Of a DNA stretch of 64,000 nt, positions 36,891-49,770 are shown one piece after another. The notes beneath the pieces are model-generated. The model ran no database searches and was not told where the DNA came from. It saw only the letters and a program-made list of their open reading frames with translations. This DNA is from Cymbidium sinense (lineage: Eukaryota > Streptophyta > Magnoliopsida > Asparagales > Orchidaceae), in assembly GCA_021442155.1 (NCBI GenBank), contig CM038222.1, positions 60,982,266 through 61,046,265 of the forward strand, written 5' to 3'. Position numbers and translations under genes: made by a program. Positions within the stretch are counted from its first letter, which is position 1. Every line of letters begins with the position of its first letter.

Positions 36891-38337
36891 GAAAGTAGGA
36901 CATGATCCCTAGACATTAACAAAACTCAAAAAATCAAAACCTATGAATTGACATCTAAACTTCAACTTAGACATCTTAATGTCCATGCAATTTTTAAAGA
37001 ATAGATACTCGCGTGCATGTTAAAGTGTTTGTTAAGTCAAATATAAAAGAACATATGCTACACATCCCGGTTTGGTCTTAGGACCGGGTTCGGGTTAACA
37101 AAACCTAAAAAATTGATTATGATATTATAAAAATTTGAAGTCAATAATATCTGTGAAACTAATTCTATCATATAATTATAAGATATGAATTAATTGACAT
37201 AGCTTCTGAAGTTCAAGCTTAAGAAGAAAAGTCTCAAACCCAATCCTCTGTGTTCAAGCTAGAGTTGACAAGATTTTAAGGATTATACTTCTTGAGATAA
37301 TGAATTTAGACTCAAACCTCTGTAGAAAAATATATATAGTAGACAAGGTCTATTAATGAATTTAGACCCGATCCCCTTATATTTCTTGATCGAGAAAGAC
37401 AATTATTATTAAAATTCTAATGATAAATGATCATGTATTCAAATCTGAATCAATCATAAAATGATCAAAATTTAAATAAAATAATAAAATATAAATGAAA
37501 TGAAATTAAATATTTAAATTAAAACTTATAATCAATCCACTCCTCCATAACTGTTTATCTTGGGTGACAAATTAAAAAAATTTTTGCTCACAAGAGCCAA
37601 TGTCAAATCAAATATATAACTATTTTCACACTTAAATAATCTTAGGCCTGTAAGGATGTGGCTAGTGTCCTCTGTCCGTGTAATTTTTGCAGCAAAATGA
37701 CACCACATAAATGGCGGTTATGACCGGATGGTTCACCGTGATATGACACCACCAAATTACGGTCACGGTCGCAGCCTGTATGTTCTCCAATGGCTTTGTT
37801 CTTTGAGTTGTGAAATATATAATGCATTTTGTTGGGCAAAAAGCCCTTGTTAGCTAAGGTTAATTTATATTTGTCCCCTTAGATAAACTTCACCCCAGGT
37901 CTACAAGGATACCTTGGACGACGTAACCCATGTGTTCTTGACAAGGATCCTTGGTCGAGGTTGGGTACCTCCTCGACTAAGCGTCACAGCGACATCCGGA
38001 TGAACCATGGGATCTAGATCGGGCGCATCATCATCCCCCTACAAAAAGTTTTAAATTAAAATGATAAATTTCATAAATTATAAATTCCACTCACTACTAT
38101 TATATATACTGTTATTTAGACTCATCGATTATCGAAGTGCTCTCTCAAGTATTAAGATGTGTAATTAACTATAGGGGCTTGCGCCTATAGGAAACCTAGA
38201 ACCATATATAAAAAGTCCTCACCAAATAAAGAAGAAATCTCTAGGTTGTGTCTTATCTACTATTCACCTGCCTTCTAAAATTTTCATTGACACTAAAACA
38301 ACTCTTTTCATTCCAAAAGAGGTTGGGGTGAATTTTT

Positions 38338-38720
38338 GGATCCCACATGCGATACATGGAAGTAACATGTGGTTGTACTGGTTCATGGTATATAACATCG
38401 AGCTCTAGATGCCTACTGATGAGCTCATCACAATAATCGGGCCATGAGACCCATCACATACCCTATTTATCCTATGTCCAAATGATAGGTAGTCGTCAAT
38501 TCTAGAATCATGGCCCGCGTCTGTGTGCGTCATCTCACCAACTGCAAAATGGAATGTGTTCGTCTATGGTAATGCTCAACTTAAACTGTAAGCAAGGGGT
38601 GATCAAGTTTCATATACAGGAGGTATAAAATACAATCAAGCTCAACATCCCACAGTTCATCCATAAATCTAGGGCAGTTCACCTGCCACTCTCTGAACAT
38701 GAGAAGATGAGATGCAACCT
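38338..38720 (-). pseudogene. MULE-2 PMD gene, upstream part
   Basis: 38338-38500 repeats, at roughly 85-90 percent identity by eye, the sequence of 32215-32372 (GGAAGTAACATGTGG, TGAGCTCATCACAATAATCG, GGGCCATGAGACCCA). It then continues upstream in the PMD gene with no counterpart on the left, e.g. CAAAATGGAATGTGTTCGTC, equivalent to the MULE-1 NTFHFTVEM block. The two pieces therefore overlap by about 155 bases. Confidence 0.75.
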
Positions 38721-39879
38721 CAAGAATTGTCACCTACAAGATATGAATTGAGCAATTATTAAGAAATTCATTTGCATTGAGGGTAGACTCATAGATCTAG
38801 ATGCAACCTTATGCCATAGCGATCTTTGGGGTGTACCTGTGGTGTGGCTAGTAGTCTACTAGAGCCTCCTTGACTCTCGGTCTTTCACGACGTATCGTTC
38901 TTACTTCCTCAGTTGCCATTTGATTTGTTCGGTATACAATATCTACAAATACATGTCAATAACATAAGAACATACAGCTAAGAAGTAAACAACAACAACA
39001 GAAAAATACATTTCGAGAAGAACCACGAAGTGAACAATGGTACATAAATAACTAATGAAGTGGTACATAAATAAATACTGTCAAGTACACAAACAAATTT
39101 AATGACAAGTGAACAATAGACATGTCCTACACATACAGGTCCACAAAAACACATAGCCAATAATAAACACACCAATAAGAACACATAGCTCAGAAGTGAA
39201 CATCAGCAGTACAGAAACAACTATAGCTAAGTAAACAACGGTACAAAAACAAAATATACAAATTCTCTGCCAACACACTAAATCCTACATAATTGATTTG
39301 AGGACAAGTAGTTCTACTGTGGCCAATATTTTTGCATAGCCCACAAATTATGTTACATCGCTGCACATTCTCATATATTGTATTCTTATATCTCCTTATT
39401 CGTGGTCTTCCTGATCGTCTTATGATATTTGGGGGTACTAGTTCAGCCAGATGACGATCAAATAATTAAGATGGTCAATCGATTTGATCTGGTATGACAT
39501 GAAATTCACCTTCGTACGTACTGTGGCATATTTATAATGTGTAGTATCGGGATACGTACTATAAATGACCCAAATGCAGTTGCCCTAACACAGCTATAAC
39601 ATGTGAATATGGTATGTGAAATAACTGTGGCTGCCTGCATGTACAACTATAACTGTTATGTTCTTATAGTTACACCTTAAATGACCTAGACAACATGCTA
39701 AACACCTAAAATTCATTTAAATTAATCCTTGTGGGTTCATGATATCATTTAGCTTCACACTCATTTTGTTGCGGCATCACCTTGATGTGTGGTGCAAATA
39801 TTGAATCTCTCTACGTACTCAAATCCAAAGTTATCTCAATGTATTTTGTGAAAAGTGATACAAGATTATAATAAATAGA

Positions 39880-42290
39880 TATAATTAGAGCTTATATCGG
39901 TAATCCACGCGCCCTTTTCAGTACACCATTGAAACACTCTGATACATTAGTGGTCATGATACCATAACAATATCCACCATCATGAGTTAGTGACCATTTA
40001 GCTGCATCTCTAGCAAGCAACCAACCAACCTCTATTTTGATATTCCTGATGTTTGTAATATAATGTGTGAATGTCATCTATGTTACTTACATACATCCTT
40101 TGGCACACGAACTCAACATCGAAAATACCCATAGTTCTGCATATCTTCTTGAAATTCTCTCTGAGATGGTGTAAGCAGTGCAGATACGTAGTCTAGGGAA
40201 AAAAATCGATGCACCCACATACTAAGCCTGAATGTCGACTAGAAATAATGCATAAATCAGCCCTAGTACATATAAGTGGAATCAAGTTCTATAATGTTCT
40301 AATAAACTAAGCTCAAAACTCATTACATTCTACTTCAACTACTGTAAATGCAAGCGGATATAAGTCATTATTTGCATTAATCTCAACTACAGTAAGAAGA
40401 GTTCCTCTATGCTTACTCAACAAAAATGTGCCACCAAGACTTAAGACTGGTTGACAATATTGCCAAACAATAATGGATGGCCCAATTGACTAGAATATGC
40501 ACTAAAAATGACCTGATTTACTTGACTGAATGCAGTACACTGTGCGAAGCATAATTGCACATACAATAGCTATAAAATGATCCAGTGAACTATATGACTC
40601 TTCTCAACTATCAAAAATAGTATGTATTGCCTTTCTGTGTGCATCCCAAGCTTTCATATAAGAAACCCTAATGTTAAACTTTGATTCCATACGACCAATA
40701 ATTTCTCTGGGCTTCAAATCTAATTGAAATTTAATCACAGGCTCGATGAAGTAGCTAAAAAACTGTGAGCTGCACTGATTGTGTCCAGCACTCAATATTA
40801 AATGAGTACATGTGTATGGGGCAGTTATATTAGATATCCTCCAAGCACCACCCAACCTCTTGCTTGAATGAGCGTGTAGACGCCACATTCACGCCATACT
40901 GGGATGGTTGTTATGGATCCAAAGTACAGTAAACTTTATCTTGTTGGAGTCACATGTAACATACTCAATATTATTTGTGATAGACCAATCATGAATAGTA
41001 ACTTTAAGCTGTCTTTTATCATGAAAACACATCTCTTCAATTAAGTCAGATGGAATAAAATTCTCTTCTAGAAAGATAGAATATTCTGAGAGACCATCAA
41101 AATTCATTTGTTCATCCCATTCTTATACTGTCTGACATGCCTGAATGTAATCATTGTTACTGAACATGTGTAAGTTTATTTTGTAAGAGTAGTCTTTTAG
41201 CAAATGACTGCTCCCAGAGTCTACATTGATCTTCTCCAATGTTACCTTCATTATCAGCTGTGTTATAACTTATTGTACTTGGCATTGTTTTGTAGCCCTC
41301 ATCTTCAGTCAGTAACGGTGCTACATGATCACCATGATATTCACCTCTACTAGTAGAAATTGAGGCAATATGATGAACACAAGTAGGAGATGCAGTAACA
41401 TCTCTTTCAACACTGCTGTTAATTACGACATAGTGTATAAGATTAAAATGAAAAAGATTAATTGAATTATGGCTTCGTTGTACGTACCTATGAAAACTTT
41501 GATTGAGTCGATCTGATATGGTTCCTGTAAAAGTATAGTTGTGTGTACAATTTTAGTTAGATGAACTTCAACTTCAATGAAATTATAAACTTCTTTATCC
41601 TCTATTCATAACAACTCAACTTTAATATATATAATCATAGGTTATATGGTTGCAGCATTAATAATGGACTCACATACTTCATCGTCAGTTATTGGAGAAG
41701 CAATAAAACCTACACCAACAGAAAATCTACATGTGAGATTAACACTAAAATATGTCAGATCAATTTTTAGTGATATCATAATTCAATTATGTAAGCTTCC
41801 AAGATCAGTCCGACGTGAAACTTGTATAGGATGGTTTTTTTCACCCGTATACGTAGGAAACAAGTCCTCACGAACATTGAGTTCACTATCATAATATAAT
41901 ACTAAACAAACTATATCCAAATTCATTTTTGAATCTAAAAATGTGTATTGCGGACACGCAAACTGAATATCACACCTATTCAAATCAATCAAATTCATAA
42001 AAAAACTATATGGATTGTGTTGCCTATATGTATAATATCATTTATTCCTAACAAAAATAAAACACACAATCTTAATAAAAATGACCAACATAATATTTTT
42101 CTCCCGCTTCAAGTACATCTAAAAGAATTTAATTATGAGTAATAATTTACATGGATGTATATAGCATACCTAACATGAGCCTCAAAGTACATAAATGATC
42201 TACATTAGGAGGTTTTATCAAAATATTAATAATTTGCAATTTAGTACTACCAAGATCAATATCAATATCTTTTTTACTAACATGACCCAT
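39880..42290 (-). pseudogene. MULE-2 transposase (catalytically lesioned)
   Basis: A plausible start is the ATG at 42288-42290 (MGHVSKKDIDIDLG). Further blocks are: 41998-41783; 41107-40889 (FHDKRQLKVTIHDWSITNN); 40888-40604 (WRLHAHSSKRLGGAWRI, then QLDLKPREIIGRMESKFNI and VSYMKAWDAHRKAIH); the DDE core near 40460-40330 (QPVLSLGGTFLL, NDLYPLAFTVVE); and 40077-39892 (TNVSECFNGVLKRARGLPI). The family motif is PVLSxDGTFLL, and here the Asp codon is GGT (40433-40435), so the first catalytic acid is lost. Stops between blocks also interrupt the frame. It is better preserved than the MULE-1 copy. Confidence 0.85.
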
Positions 42291-42999
42291 AATGAAGTGT
42301 TATATATGAATTTATTCAAATAAAATGTACATAAGAAAGTCACACTTAATTGAAATGTGATCTTGTCTAATTCTAAAATCTTCTAGTTGTTACTTCAACT
42401 AAATAACGAGAGTACAATTTCCAACCTACATTCTCAGCTTCAACAGTGAAAATAATGAGTTTTGTTCCCTAAAAGATCAAGATATAAGAGATGCCCCTAG
42501 AAATTAACAAATTATTGATGTAATCTTCCTATATACTTTGCAATCTACAAAGTCAGTATCAGAATAAGTAATCAACTCACGTGTAAATAAATCTTTTAGA
42601 ATATCATAACCCTAATATAGAAAATCCTATCGAATAATGAAATATACACATTACTATAATTAGATGAGAATCATTTGAAATAGCTTCAAAATGAGCACAT
42701 AAACATACAACAAATATAATATTTAAAACACACATAAAACATGCATAAATACACATAATTTATTTAAAACATACATGTGAATTTAAATGAACATAATCAT
42801 GATTTATTTAAAATATTTACTTTTCCCCTAAAATCTCAAATCTAACAATATAGATCTACCATCTAAACTAACTAATCACGTATTAAAACAAACCATCTAC
42901 AATTAAGCATTTACGAAACACAAAAAGAATGAGTTTTTTTTTTTAAAATAGGGTTGTAAAAAATACCTTCAAACCCAAGTAGATAAATCCTAAATCCAC

Positions 43000-43200
43000 C
43001 AAAAATGCCACAAATGTGCATCGGCCGGAAAGGACGGCAAGCTTTGTTGACGGGTGGTGACAACATCGGCGTGGATGGCGGCGTCAAAGAAGGCGGCGGC
43101 GGCGAGCTCCTTGCGCACGAGAGAGGGAAGATCGGGACTTATGTCCCGATCTCAGTGGGGGATCGGGTAAAAAAAGAGTTAAGAGACGACTGACACTGAT
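43000..43200. other. GC-rich MULE-2 subterminal region with hairpin
   Basis: A GC-rich stretch lies between the transposase start and the right TIR; MULE-1 has a comparable one at 15080-15300. GATCGGGAC-TTAT-GTCCCGATC (43130-43151) is a perfect 9-bp inverted repeat with a 4-base loop. It could be promoter or leader of the transposase gene, or captured host sequence. I recognise no host protein. Confidence 0.5.
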
Positions 43201-43447
43201 GTGGAATCCACGTAAGCGCTAGTTGCCCGTTCAACGGGTGATTGTGCCTATTTTTAATTTTAATTTTTTAGAGCTCATTTCGCTAATTAAACTTTTAATC
43301 AACCCTAGATTAATAATTTAGCCAAATAAGATCTATGACTACTCCCATGCTTATTCATATATTACTAGTCTAATATCCTAATTTAATTAATAAAATATTA
43401 AAATATATGATTCTAAATATAATTGATGTAATTTTTATTTTTGCTAC

Positions 43448-44520
43448 TGATATGTCATAAAACAAATTTATTTTGCATGAGCACAAATCTCGATGTATAT
43501 ATGATTTTGATGTCTCTTGAGGTCAAAATCTTAGTTATTCAAACTCTAGTGTTGGCAAACATGTAGTTGAGCTAATCATCTTGATGAAGTAAACTCGATG
43601 ACACCACAAGTTACCCAATCTAAGTCGAGATAATCTTAGATCAAACACTTAAAATATAGTTGAATATTTTGATGATATTATATAGGTTTGTAAATAGCTT
43701 ACAAAATGACACGTTTATTGTCACATCAAATATTTTAATTAGATGAATTCAATGAATATATCTTAAGTTAGACTTCATTTGGGCATTAAATTGCCTAAAA
43801 TAAATCTCGCGATCGAAATAATTATTTTGATCAATCCGATGAAGTTGTTTGAATTTTTCTTGTATTTACAAATAATGAAGCTCCCAAAATCTATAAATAT
43901 GTCATCATTCTTCACATTAATGTATCAAATGTGGAGATGAGAAAGAGCTTTGACGTTTGAAAATTCTAGAGCACCATTGGACCATTGCCTCATCAAATGT
44001 TGCTCAGCCACTGCCCCAACCATTTTCGTTGGATCAATGTCTGGCCACTTTGTTGGACCAACACCTATCCACCTCCCCACCACCATCGTATGCTCGTCGC
44101 ACAACCACCATCACTAGATTGCCATTGATCATGATCTAGACTATCATTTTGTCGCTATTGCCTAGCCACTTTTAATAATCTTTTGTCGTTAGTTGTTGTC
44201 GGATCATTGCCTGACCATTATCATCAGTCCACTACACAACCATTATCACCGAATCATCATTTGGTTACAAATTGTCAAACCTCCGCCATGCAATCATTGG
44301 CCGACCACCTTCAACAATTCACTACTCTGACCCCGCTATCACCATACCACCACCCGACCACCATTGTTGGTCAACCGTTTGACTATCATCCTTAGATCAT
44401 CATCCGATCATTATCATCAAACTGACGCTAGACCATCATTGACAATTATTCATTATTATAATTATCGTCCAACCATCATTATCATCAAACTGTCTAGCCA
44501 TTGTCAAGAAATAAAATATA
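43448..44520 (+). mobile_element. Decayed LTR (copy D)
   Basis: It starts TGATATGTCATAAAAC, directly after the MULE-2 right flank. It keeps family landmarks in order: GATCAAACACTTA, TTCATTTGGGCATTAAATTGCC, CATCATTCTTCACATTAATG. A long CGACCACC/CATCATC-like tract (43970-44510) has mutated towards AT. The U5 part is not recognisable, so the right end is approximate. The small open frames in the tract are repeat artefacts. Confidence 0.65.
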
Positions 44521-45069
44521 TCTTTATATATATTGTTATATGATTATATTATTAAAGTACTATATAGATAAATATTATGTTAGATATGTGAATACAAATT
44601 TTTTTTAATATACATACATATATATATCGGCTAAAACATAATTAGGCCGAGACATCTTGATCTAATTTATATTAGAATGGACATAACATTAAAAAACCAA
44701 CCTTCATAAGCTTCGATTTCAACCTGCACTTACATATTTTGAATATAGTTTTAAATAAAAATTTTAAAATAGGATAATTTAAATTATTTTATCAATTTTT
44801 AATTTAAATATTTTAATTTTTCATCAAATCAAAATTAAAAATATTAAAATTTAATTAATATTAGAACTGATAATTTTTTTAAGAAATTAATCTCATTAAT
44901 GGATTCAATTTTGACTATGTGTAGAAATAATTTTGAATCTGATCGAATCAACTAGAGGATTGACCCTTTCAATCAATTTTTTAGTGAATTATAATTTAAC
45001 CTCTCATAAAAATATAATTGCATCACTAATCAATATTTTTTATTCATACAAATTAAAATTTTGAATTAT
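44521..45069. other. AT-rich spacer
   Basis: No gene or element boundary seen. Confidence 0.5.
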
Positions 45070-45960
45070 TGTGTGCTAAAAACTAATTGCGGTAGAATAA
45101 AATTTCACGCTTTAGCTTCGTTGGGAAATCCAGTACGCACGATAATTAAAAACAAAATAAAGAACTTCATAATTTTTACATGGAAAAAACCTCAGAAAGA
45201 GAGGGAAAAAACATGAGGTTTAGCCCATTAAAGATGCTTCACTATATATCAACTTTAGAATACAAAGTTTGAATCTTCGCGGTAGCGGGATTACAAGGTT
45301 GTCTGTGAGAAAGCGTGACAATGAAAATTCCAGAATCAGGTTACAATAGCTATGTGGCGAATTGGGTAAGCGGTTGTTGGTGAAGTATGATGATAATAGA
45401 CGACGATCGACGATAATGGTGGTGATGACGGATTTCGAATTTCTAGTTCTCTCTCAGCTTTCTCCCAAGTTCGCTTTTAGCTCCTCCCCTCTCACGAAAA
45501 GAATGAGGTCCTATTTATAGGATTCTAAGAGGGCATTTTTGTCATTGTAGCCAAAATCTCAAAACACTACATCGGACAGTCCGTATTGATTCATTTGATC
45601 ATAGATAATTTTTTGGTGATTTGACCATCTAAACGATCTTCAATTGGCTGATCTTAGGCTCGTTGGATTCATCTCGTCGAGTCACTCGATTCAACTATAA
45701 GAACGTCAAATTTGGAAGCCATTTGATCATCCAGTCAGTGACTTGAAATTTTCATATGCAGCTTTTGAGCTTGATTTGAGCTCATTTGGGCTCGATTTGA
45801 TCCGATTCTAGCATTATTAAACTCATCTTATTGAGTCATTGAATTTGATTGAATATATGCTTTAACTTGAAATCTATACTTGATATAAACTTTTAGAGAG
45901 ATATATCTTTGCCTCCTATTTTTGGATGAAAAAATTCATTTCATCCAAAATATATAAAAC
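45070..45960 (-). mobile_element. LTR plus polypurine-side stub (copy E1)
   Basis: Minus-strand LTR from TGTGTGCTAAAAAC (45070) to about 45895, close to copy E2 but without its nested insert. It carries CATGGAAAAAACCTC...GAGGGAAAAAAC and ATCTTAGGCTCGTTGGATTC. Beyond its 5' edge, TGCCTCCTATTTTTGGATGA (about 45911-45930) is the complement of the polypurine-side sequence seen before the LTR at 50022 (TCATCC...AATAGGGGACA). This was therefore a 3' LTR with a stub of internal sequence; the rest of the element is missing. Confidence 0.7.
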
Positions 45961-47284
45961 CACTTTAGATAAAATTTATTTATATCATATTATTTATATA
46001 TATATATATATATATTTGGGTGTCTGTTTGATTTGAAAGAGAGGGGTCACGGGCCTCTCGATATTATTTTTTATTTTTTCATTTTGGCGTGACAAAGAGA
46101 GAGATAGAGATTGAAAGATGGGAGACAGTGAGCCTCATATTTTTTTGTTCTCATTTTAATATGTGAGAGTCCCAAGATCTTCTAATTATGACTTCATTTG
46201 AGCATTCAAATACTTAAAATACATCAGATGATCAAATAAATCATTTTGAGCCATCCGGTGGAGTGGTTTGGATTTTGCATGTATTCTGACACAACTCCTC
46301 TATATATATAAATAGTCCTCATTCTTCACGGGAGATGCCAAACTAAAGAGAAAGCTCTCAGAGAATAACCGAGCATAATCATGGCGGCTGTCGGATACCG
46401 CCCCGGTCATCACCGTGGCGTCGCCGTACACCGCCCGCGATCATCGCCGCCCCAACATACCGCTCATCATGCTAACCACCACCGTCGGTCGATCACCCGA
46501 TCATGTTCGCCGTACACGGTCGACCCGTCGCCACCAGCCGGTCCTCGTCAGTCAACCATCAGCTGGGCCGTAGCCACCGTGGTCGGCCACCACCTCAGTT
46601 CGGCGATTGACCACCACCATTGGTCACCGATCCAGCCATCGACCATTGGCCGGTACGTCGACCCTTTGTTAGTTACCACCTGGCCACCACCGGTCTTGAG
46701 ATCATATCATACGGTCGTCATTCCTTGTGCCATTTGTCCTTAACCATTCGATAACTTGGCCTATTGTCGGTGATTTTGAAATTTTGTTGTCGGCTTTCTC
46801 GTATTACAATATCATTATCGGGAAAATTTAAACTTTGTACTTCAAAACAGACATGTAGTGGAACATTTTTTTCTTGGTGCATGATTTTTCTTCTTTTGGT
46901 TCACGTAAAATCACAGTTTCATTCTCTCTCAAATATCATTATTGTGTCTTTGGATTTCTCAAGTAGGTTAAGATGTAAAGTTTTAATCTTCAGGGTTTTC
47001 ATAATAGTTTTTTGTCATGAAATATTCCATCTTCCTGATGGTTGACAATCCAATTTATGTTTGACAACATATATATGGTGAAGAAAATCTTATTCTCGAG
47101 GAACACATAAGAAGAATGAAAATTCATCAAACTTATTCTTGACTTTTGTTGGAGATTGGGGGCAATCTCAAAAGATCATTCAAATCAATACGGATATCAT
47201 TGATTATCGGTTCAAGAAGCAGTAAGTAATACTCATGAAAAAGGCAAAGATGAAGGAGCAACTTTGCCTACAAATGGATATTTT

Positions 47285-49045
47285 GATTTGACTTCCTCCA
47301 CACAGGTTAAATATCACCGAGTAACACTCTGACTAACAATCTTGGATATGTTATAACTTTGTACCACTACACAAGTTAACGTCGGTAACACTCAAACAAC
47401 CGGATATGTCATAACTTTGTACTCCACACAGGTTAATGTCGCGTAATACTCGACAAATAATCTCGGAAGAATCAAAATATTTAACCTCTTCCACACAAGT
47501 TAATGTCATACTTTGACAAAACAACCTCGGATGAGAGTTAAAACTATTGACTTCTTCCACACAGGTTAAATGTCGCCGAGTAAAACTCTAACAAACAACC
47601 TCAGATAGGTTAAAAATATTTGGTGGATTCTATTCGACCTCTTTCATACAAGTTAATGTCATCAAGTAACACTTGACAAACAACCTAGGATGGGTCAAAA
47701 ATCCTCAGCGGATTCGATTCAACCTATTCCATACAAGTTTTTATCATCAAGCATCAAGTAATACTTTAACAAACAACCACGGATGGGTCAAAAATTCTTG
47801 GCGGATTATATTCGACCTTTTCCATACAGGTTAACGTCATCAAATAATACTTTGACAAACAACCTCGATGGGCCAAAAATCTTTGGTGGATTCGATTCGA
47901 CCTCTTCTATATAGGTTAACGTCATCAAGTAACACTTTGACAAACAACATCGGATGGGTCAAAAATCCTCATTATATTCGATTCAATCTCTTCCATACAG
48001 TTCTTGTCATCAATACTTTGACAAATAACTACTGGTCAAAATCCTGAATTAGCCCTCTTCCATATAGATTAACGCATCAAATAACACTTTGATAAACAAC
48101 CTCGGTAGGTTAAAATCGGCGATTTGATTCAACCTCTTCCATACGTTAATGTCATAGTAACACTTTCCAAACAATCTCGGATGGGTCAAAATCCTCGGAT
48201 TTGATTCAACCTCTTCCATATTCTTATCGTAATACTTTGACAAACAACCTTGGATGGGTCAAAAATCCTTGGCGGATTCGATTCAACATTTTCCATACAT
48301 GTTAATATCATCAAGTAATACTTTGACAAACAACCTTAGATGGGTTAAAAAATGCTTGGCGAAATCGATTCGACCACTTCCATACATGTTAACGTCATCA
48401 ATTAACACTTTGACAAACAACCTCGAATGAGTCAAAAATCTTCAGCGGATTCGATTCAACCTCATGTTAACGTCATCAAGTAACTTTGACAAACAACCTC
48501 GGATGGGTCAAAAATCTTTGGCGGATTTGATTCGACCTCTTCCATATATGTTAACATCATCAAATAATACTTTGACAAACAACCTTGGATGGGTGAAAAA
48601 TACTCAGCGGATTCGATTCAACCTCTTCCATGTAGGTTATTGTCATCATGTAATACTTTGATAAATAACCTCGGATGGATCAAAAATCCTTGGCAGATTC
48701 TATTCAACCTCTTCCATACAAGTTAACATCATCAAGTAATACTTTGACAAACAACCTCGGATGGGTCAAAATTCTTGGAATTGATTCGACCTCATATAGG
48801 TTAATATTATCAGTAACATGACAAACAACATTGGATGGGTCAAAATCCTCATATTGATTCAATCTCTTCCATACGTTAATGTCATCAAATAACTTTGAAA
48901 AAACAACCTCGGATGAAAATCTCCGGCAAATTGATTGACCATACAGTTAATGTCATCAACTAATATTTTGACAAACAACCTCGGATGGGTCAAAATCTCT
49001 GAATTCGATTCTATCCCTTTCATATAAGTCAACCGCATCAAGTAA
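47285..49045. repeat. 86-bp tandem array in element A (about 20 copies)
   Basis: The unit consists of AGGTTAACGTCATCAAGTAA, CACTTTGACAAACAACCTCG, GATGGGTCAAAAATCC, then GGCGGATTCGATTC and GACCTCTTCCATAC, about 86 bases in all. That is not a multiple of three, so it does not encode a protein repeat. Some stretches (48000-48240, 48770-48960) have shortened units of about 65-78 bases. The same array is in element B at 56290-57265. Confidence 0.93.
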
Positions 49046-49185
49046 CATCATGAAGAATAACACTTTGAAATTATCTATCAGAATTTCTAAGTTTTTTGAG
49101 GAATGGTTCTAAATCAATGCTTCCCCACCAACTTTGCAATTGTCAACTATTGAAATTTCAAGAAAATCAATTTTCTATCAAATAT

Positions 49186-49420
49186 GGGACTTGATCGCCT
49201 CCAAACCCGGTCAGTTCGACGAGAACACTTGACACCTCTCAGGAAAAATCGGAGCTTTGTTGTATGAACTACAAGTCTTGATCGCTTCAGATTGATTCGG
49301 CGAAGCAGTTGGCGCTCTCTCGAGGGAAACCCAGAGCCTCGCCATATGAACTACGGGCCTTAATCGCCTCCGAATCCGATCGGTCCGACGAGGACAGTTG
49401 ACGTTTCTCATTATAGATCC
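49186..49420. repeat. 88-bp tandem array in element A (about 2.5 copies)
   Basis: The unit holds CTTGATCGCCTCCAAACC, GGTC-GTTCGACGAGGACAGTTGA, CTCTC-AGGAAAAATCGGAGC and TATGAACTACGGG. The same array, with about ten decayed copies, is in element B at 57385-58300. Confidence 0.9.
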
Positions 49421-49439
49421 ACTATAGGGGCAAAAAGAG

Positions 49440-49770
49440 AATAAATTAAAATAAAAAAACCCCTCTCCTCATTATGGTTGATATTTACTAGCCAATTAAT
49501 TTAAAAAAAAAACCCATCTCCTAATGATGGCTCGCATTTGCAAGTCATTTAATCTAAAAAAACTCTCTCTCCTCATTATGGCTAGCATTTGCCATCTGTT
49601 TAATTAAAAAATACCACACTCTTCTCACTATGACTAGCATTTGCGAGTTATTTAATTAAAAAAAGCCCTCTCCTCATTATGACTCGTGTTTGCCAACTAT
49701 TTAATTAAAAAAAATTCCCTCTCCTCATTATGGCTAACGTCTGCCAGCCAGTTAGTTAAAAAAAAAATTG
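49440..49770. repeat. 50-bp tandem array in element A (6 copies)
   Basis: The unit is CCCTCTCCTCATTATGGCTA, then GCATTTGCCAGCTATTTAAT and an A-run. Starts fall at about 49459, 49515, 49568, 49620, 49667 and 49717. It was not found in element B. Confidence 0.88.

Larger units (their letters stand above)
32373..38337. other. 6 kb insertion in MULE-2, class uncertain
   Basis: The insert separates two partly overlapping pieces of the PMD gene. It has no recognisable protein domain. 32733 (TGTTAGAG) to 37108 (GGGTTAACA) has matching TGTTA/TAACA ends and a CT-rich leader-like stretch (32975-33250), which could be a long Ty3-type solo LTR, but the flanking 5-mers differ. It is rich in degenerate tandem repeats: 33465-33650, 34905-35085 (about 48 bp x4), 36050-36280 (about 68 bp) and 36430-36890 (about 150 bp x3). 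37865-38050 is GC-richer, with an open minus frame (GDDDAPDLDPM...) that I do not recognise. Confidence 0.4.
29303..43323 (-). mobile_element. MULE-2: 14 kb Mutator-like element with nested insert
   Basis: Left TIR 29303-29378 (GGCTAAATTTTTAATT...AAAATAGGCAC) is mirrored by right TIR 43244-43323. Outside lie AAATATGAT (29294-29302) and AAATAAGAT (43324-43332), a 9-bp target duplication with one mismatch, the length typical of MULEs. Minus-strand content is a transposase (42290 to 39880) followed by a PMD gene (38720 to 38338, continued at 32372 to about 30560). Near the left end is a 185-bp tandem array. A 6 kb unrelated sequence (32373-38337) interrupts the PMD gene. TIR sequence differs from MULE-1, so it is a separate family with the same gene order. 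Confidence 0.92.

Noticed and set aside
32733..37108. Firm call of a Ty3-type solo LTR inside MULE-2
   Set aside because: TGTTA/TAACA ends and a CT-rich leader fit, but flanking 5-mers (CATAT, AAACC) do not match and no second copy is available; kept only as a possibility.
45070..45990. Target duplication for LTR copy E1
   Set aside because: ATTAT on the left and TATTA near 45988 are not the same word, and the polypurine-side stub shows the copy is broken there.
47285..49045. Regular repeats considered as a CRISPR array
   Set aside because: The whole unit repeats with no unique spacers, the setting is a plant nuclear genome, and it lies between LTRs.
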